DNA of 14,095 nt from an uncultured Bacillaceae bacterium (GTDB taxonomy: Bacteria; Bacillota; Bacilli; Bacillales; Caldibacillaceae). Position numbers and translations under genes: made by a program. Below are positions 14,002 through 14,095 of this stretch, in pieces. The notes below the pieces were generated by a model, which had not been told where the DNA came from, made no database searches, and saw only the letters and a program-made list of their open reading frames with translations. The stretch lies in contig CALKAK010000131.1 of NCBI GenBank assembly GCA_937983015.1, positions 1-14,095 on the forward strand, given 5' to 3'. Each line of letters opens with the position of its first letter. Position 1 is the stretch's first letter.

Positions 14002-14095
14002 CTATTCCTTTGTAGCACCGAGGATAATCCCTTTCAAAAAGTATTTTTGAACAAAAGGATATATCATTATTATTGGGAGAACGCTTACTATCATA
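14002..14095 (-). CDS. C-terminal end of a second CUT1 sugar permease (partial)
   Basis: Read on the minus strand, the last 30 codons before the TAG at 14004-14002 end in VQKYFLKGIILGATKE, preceded by a hydrophobic stretch with LPIIMIYPF. This is the standard C-terminus of MalG/LplC/YtcP-like ABC permeases, where the last membrane helix is followed by QKYFxxGxxxGAxK. The start and most of the protein lie beyond the right edge. It shows that another sugar ABC operon converges on this one. The type is clear, but its substrate is not. Confidence 0.85.
   Translation of the reverse strand, partial: MIVSVLPIIMIYPFVQKYFLKGIILGATKE

Noticed and set aside
1..14095. CRISPR arrays, insertion sequences, tRNA or rRNA genes
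   Set aside because: I saw no regularly spaced repeats, transposase genes, terminal inverted repeats of IS type, or RNA gene signatures anywhere in the window.

Overview
The window looks like a chromosomal segment of a low-to-moderate GC member of the Bacillota, most likely Bacillaceae. The phosphohexomutase and mannose-6-phosphate isomerase are of the Bacillus type. Ribosome binding sites are strong (GGAGG-like) and GTG starts occur. Promoters are sigma-A type, and intrinsic terminators have clear stem and T-run structure. The species cannot be fixed from the sequence alone.

Layout. (1) 259-2982, plus strand: manA (mannose-6-phosphate isomerase) and pgcA (alpha-phosphohexomutase), a two-gene unit closed by a terminator at 3044-3088. 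(2) 3424-4437, minus strand: a LacI-family regulator with its own terminator. It is divergent from (3) 4704-13488, plus strand: an eight-gene sugar-utilisation cluster. In order it encodes a GH130 beta-mannoside phosphorylase, a DUF1861-type beta-propeller protein, a lipoprotein sugar-binding protein, two CUT1 ABC permeases, a DUF1189-like membrane protein, a MsmX/UgpC-type ATPase and a GH13 alpha-glucosidase. (4) 13489-14001: a convergent intergenic block with two terminator-like hairpins, one of them bidirectional. (5) 14002-14095, minus strand: the last 30 residues of another CUT1 permease, so a second sugar ABC operon enters from the right.

How the genes fit together (inference). An imported mannoside is split by phosphate through GH130, giving mannose 1-phosphate. 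A phosphohexomutase of the PgcA type could turn this into mannose 6-phosphate, and ManA into fructose 6-phosphate. The window therefore holds a possible complete route from import to glycolysis without spending ATP on one of the two sugars. The arrangement of LacI regulator, ABC importer, GH13, GH130 and phosphohexomutase recalls the Listeria locus that encodes the beta-1,2-mannobiose phosphorylase Lin0857. This is from memory and was not searched.

Regulation. The GH130 promoter is a perfect sigma-A consensus (TTGACA, 17 bp, TATAAT), followed at once by two palindromes with an AACGTT core. The divergent lacI promoter carries the same core at its predicted start point, and so does the DNA just upstream of manA. 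This suggests autoregulation and joint control of the mannoside cluster with manA-pgcA, although CcpA sites look similar. A perfect 15-bp hairpin between the binding-protein gene and the first permease gene probably lowers permease expression relative to the binding protein.

Least explained parts: the DUF1861 protein, the DUF1189-like membrane protein, the presence of an alpha-glucosidase beside a beta-mannoside phosphorylase, and a LacI regulator whose hinge region lacks the usual leucine-containing helix.
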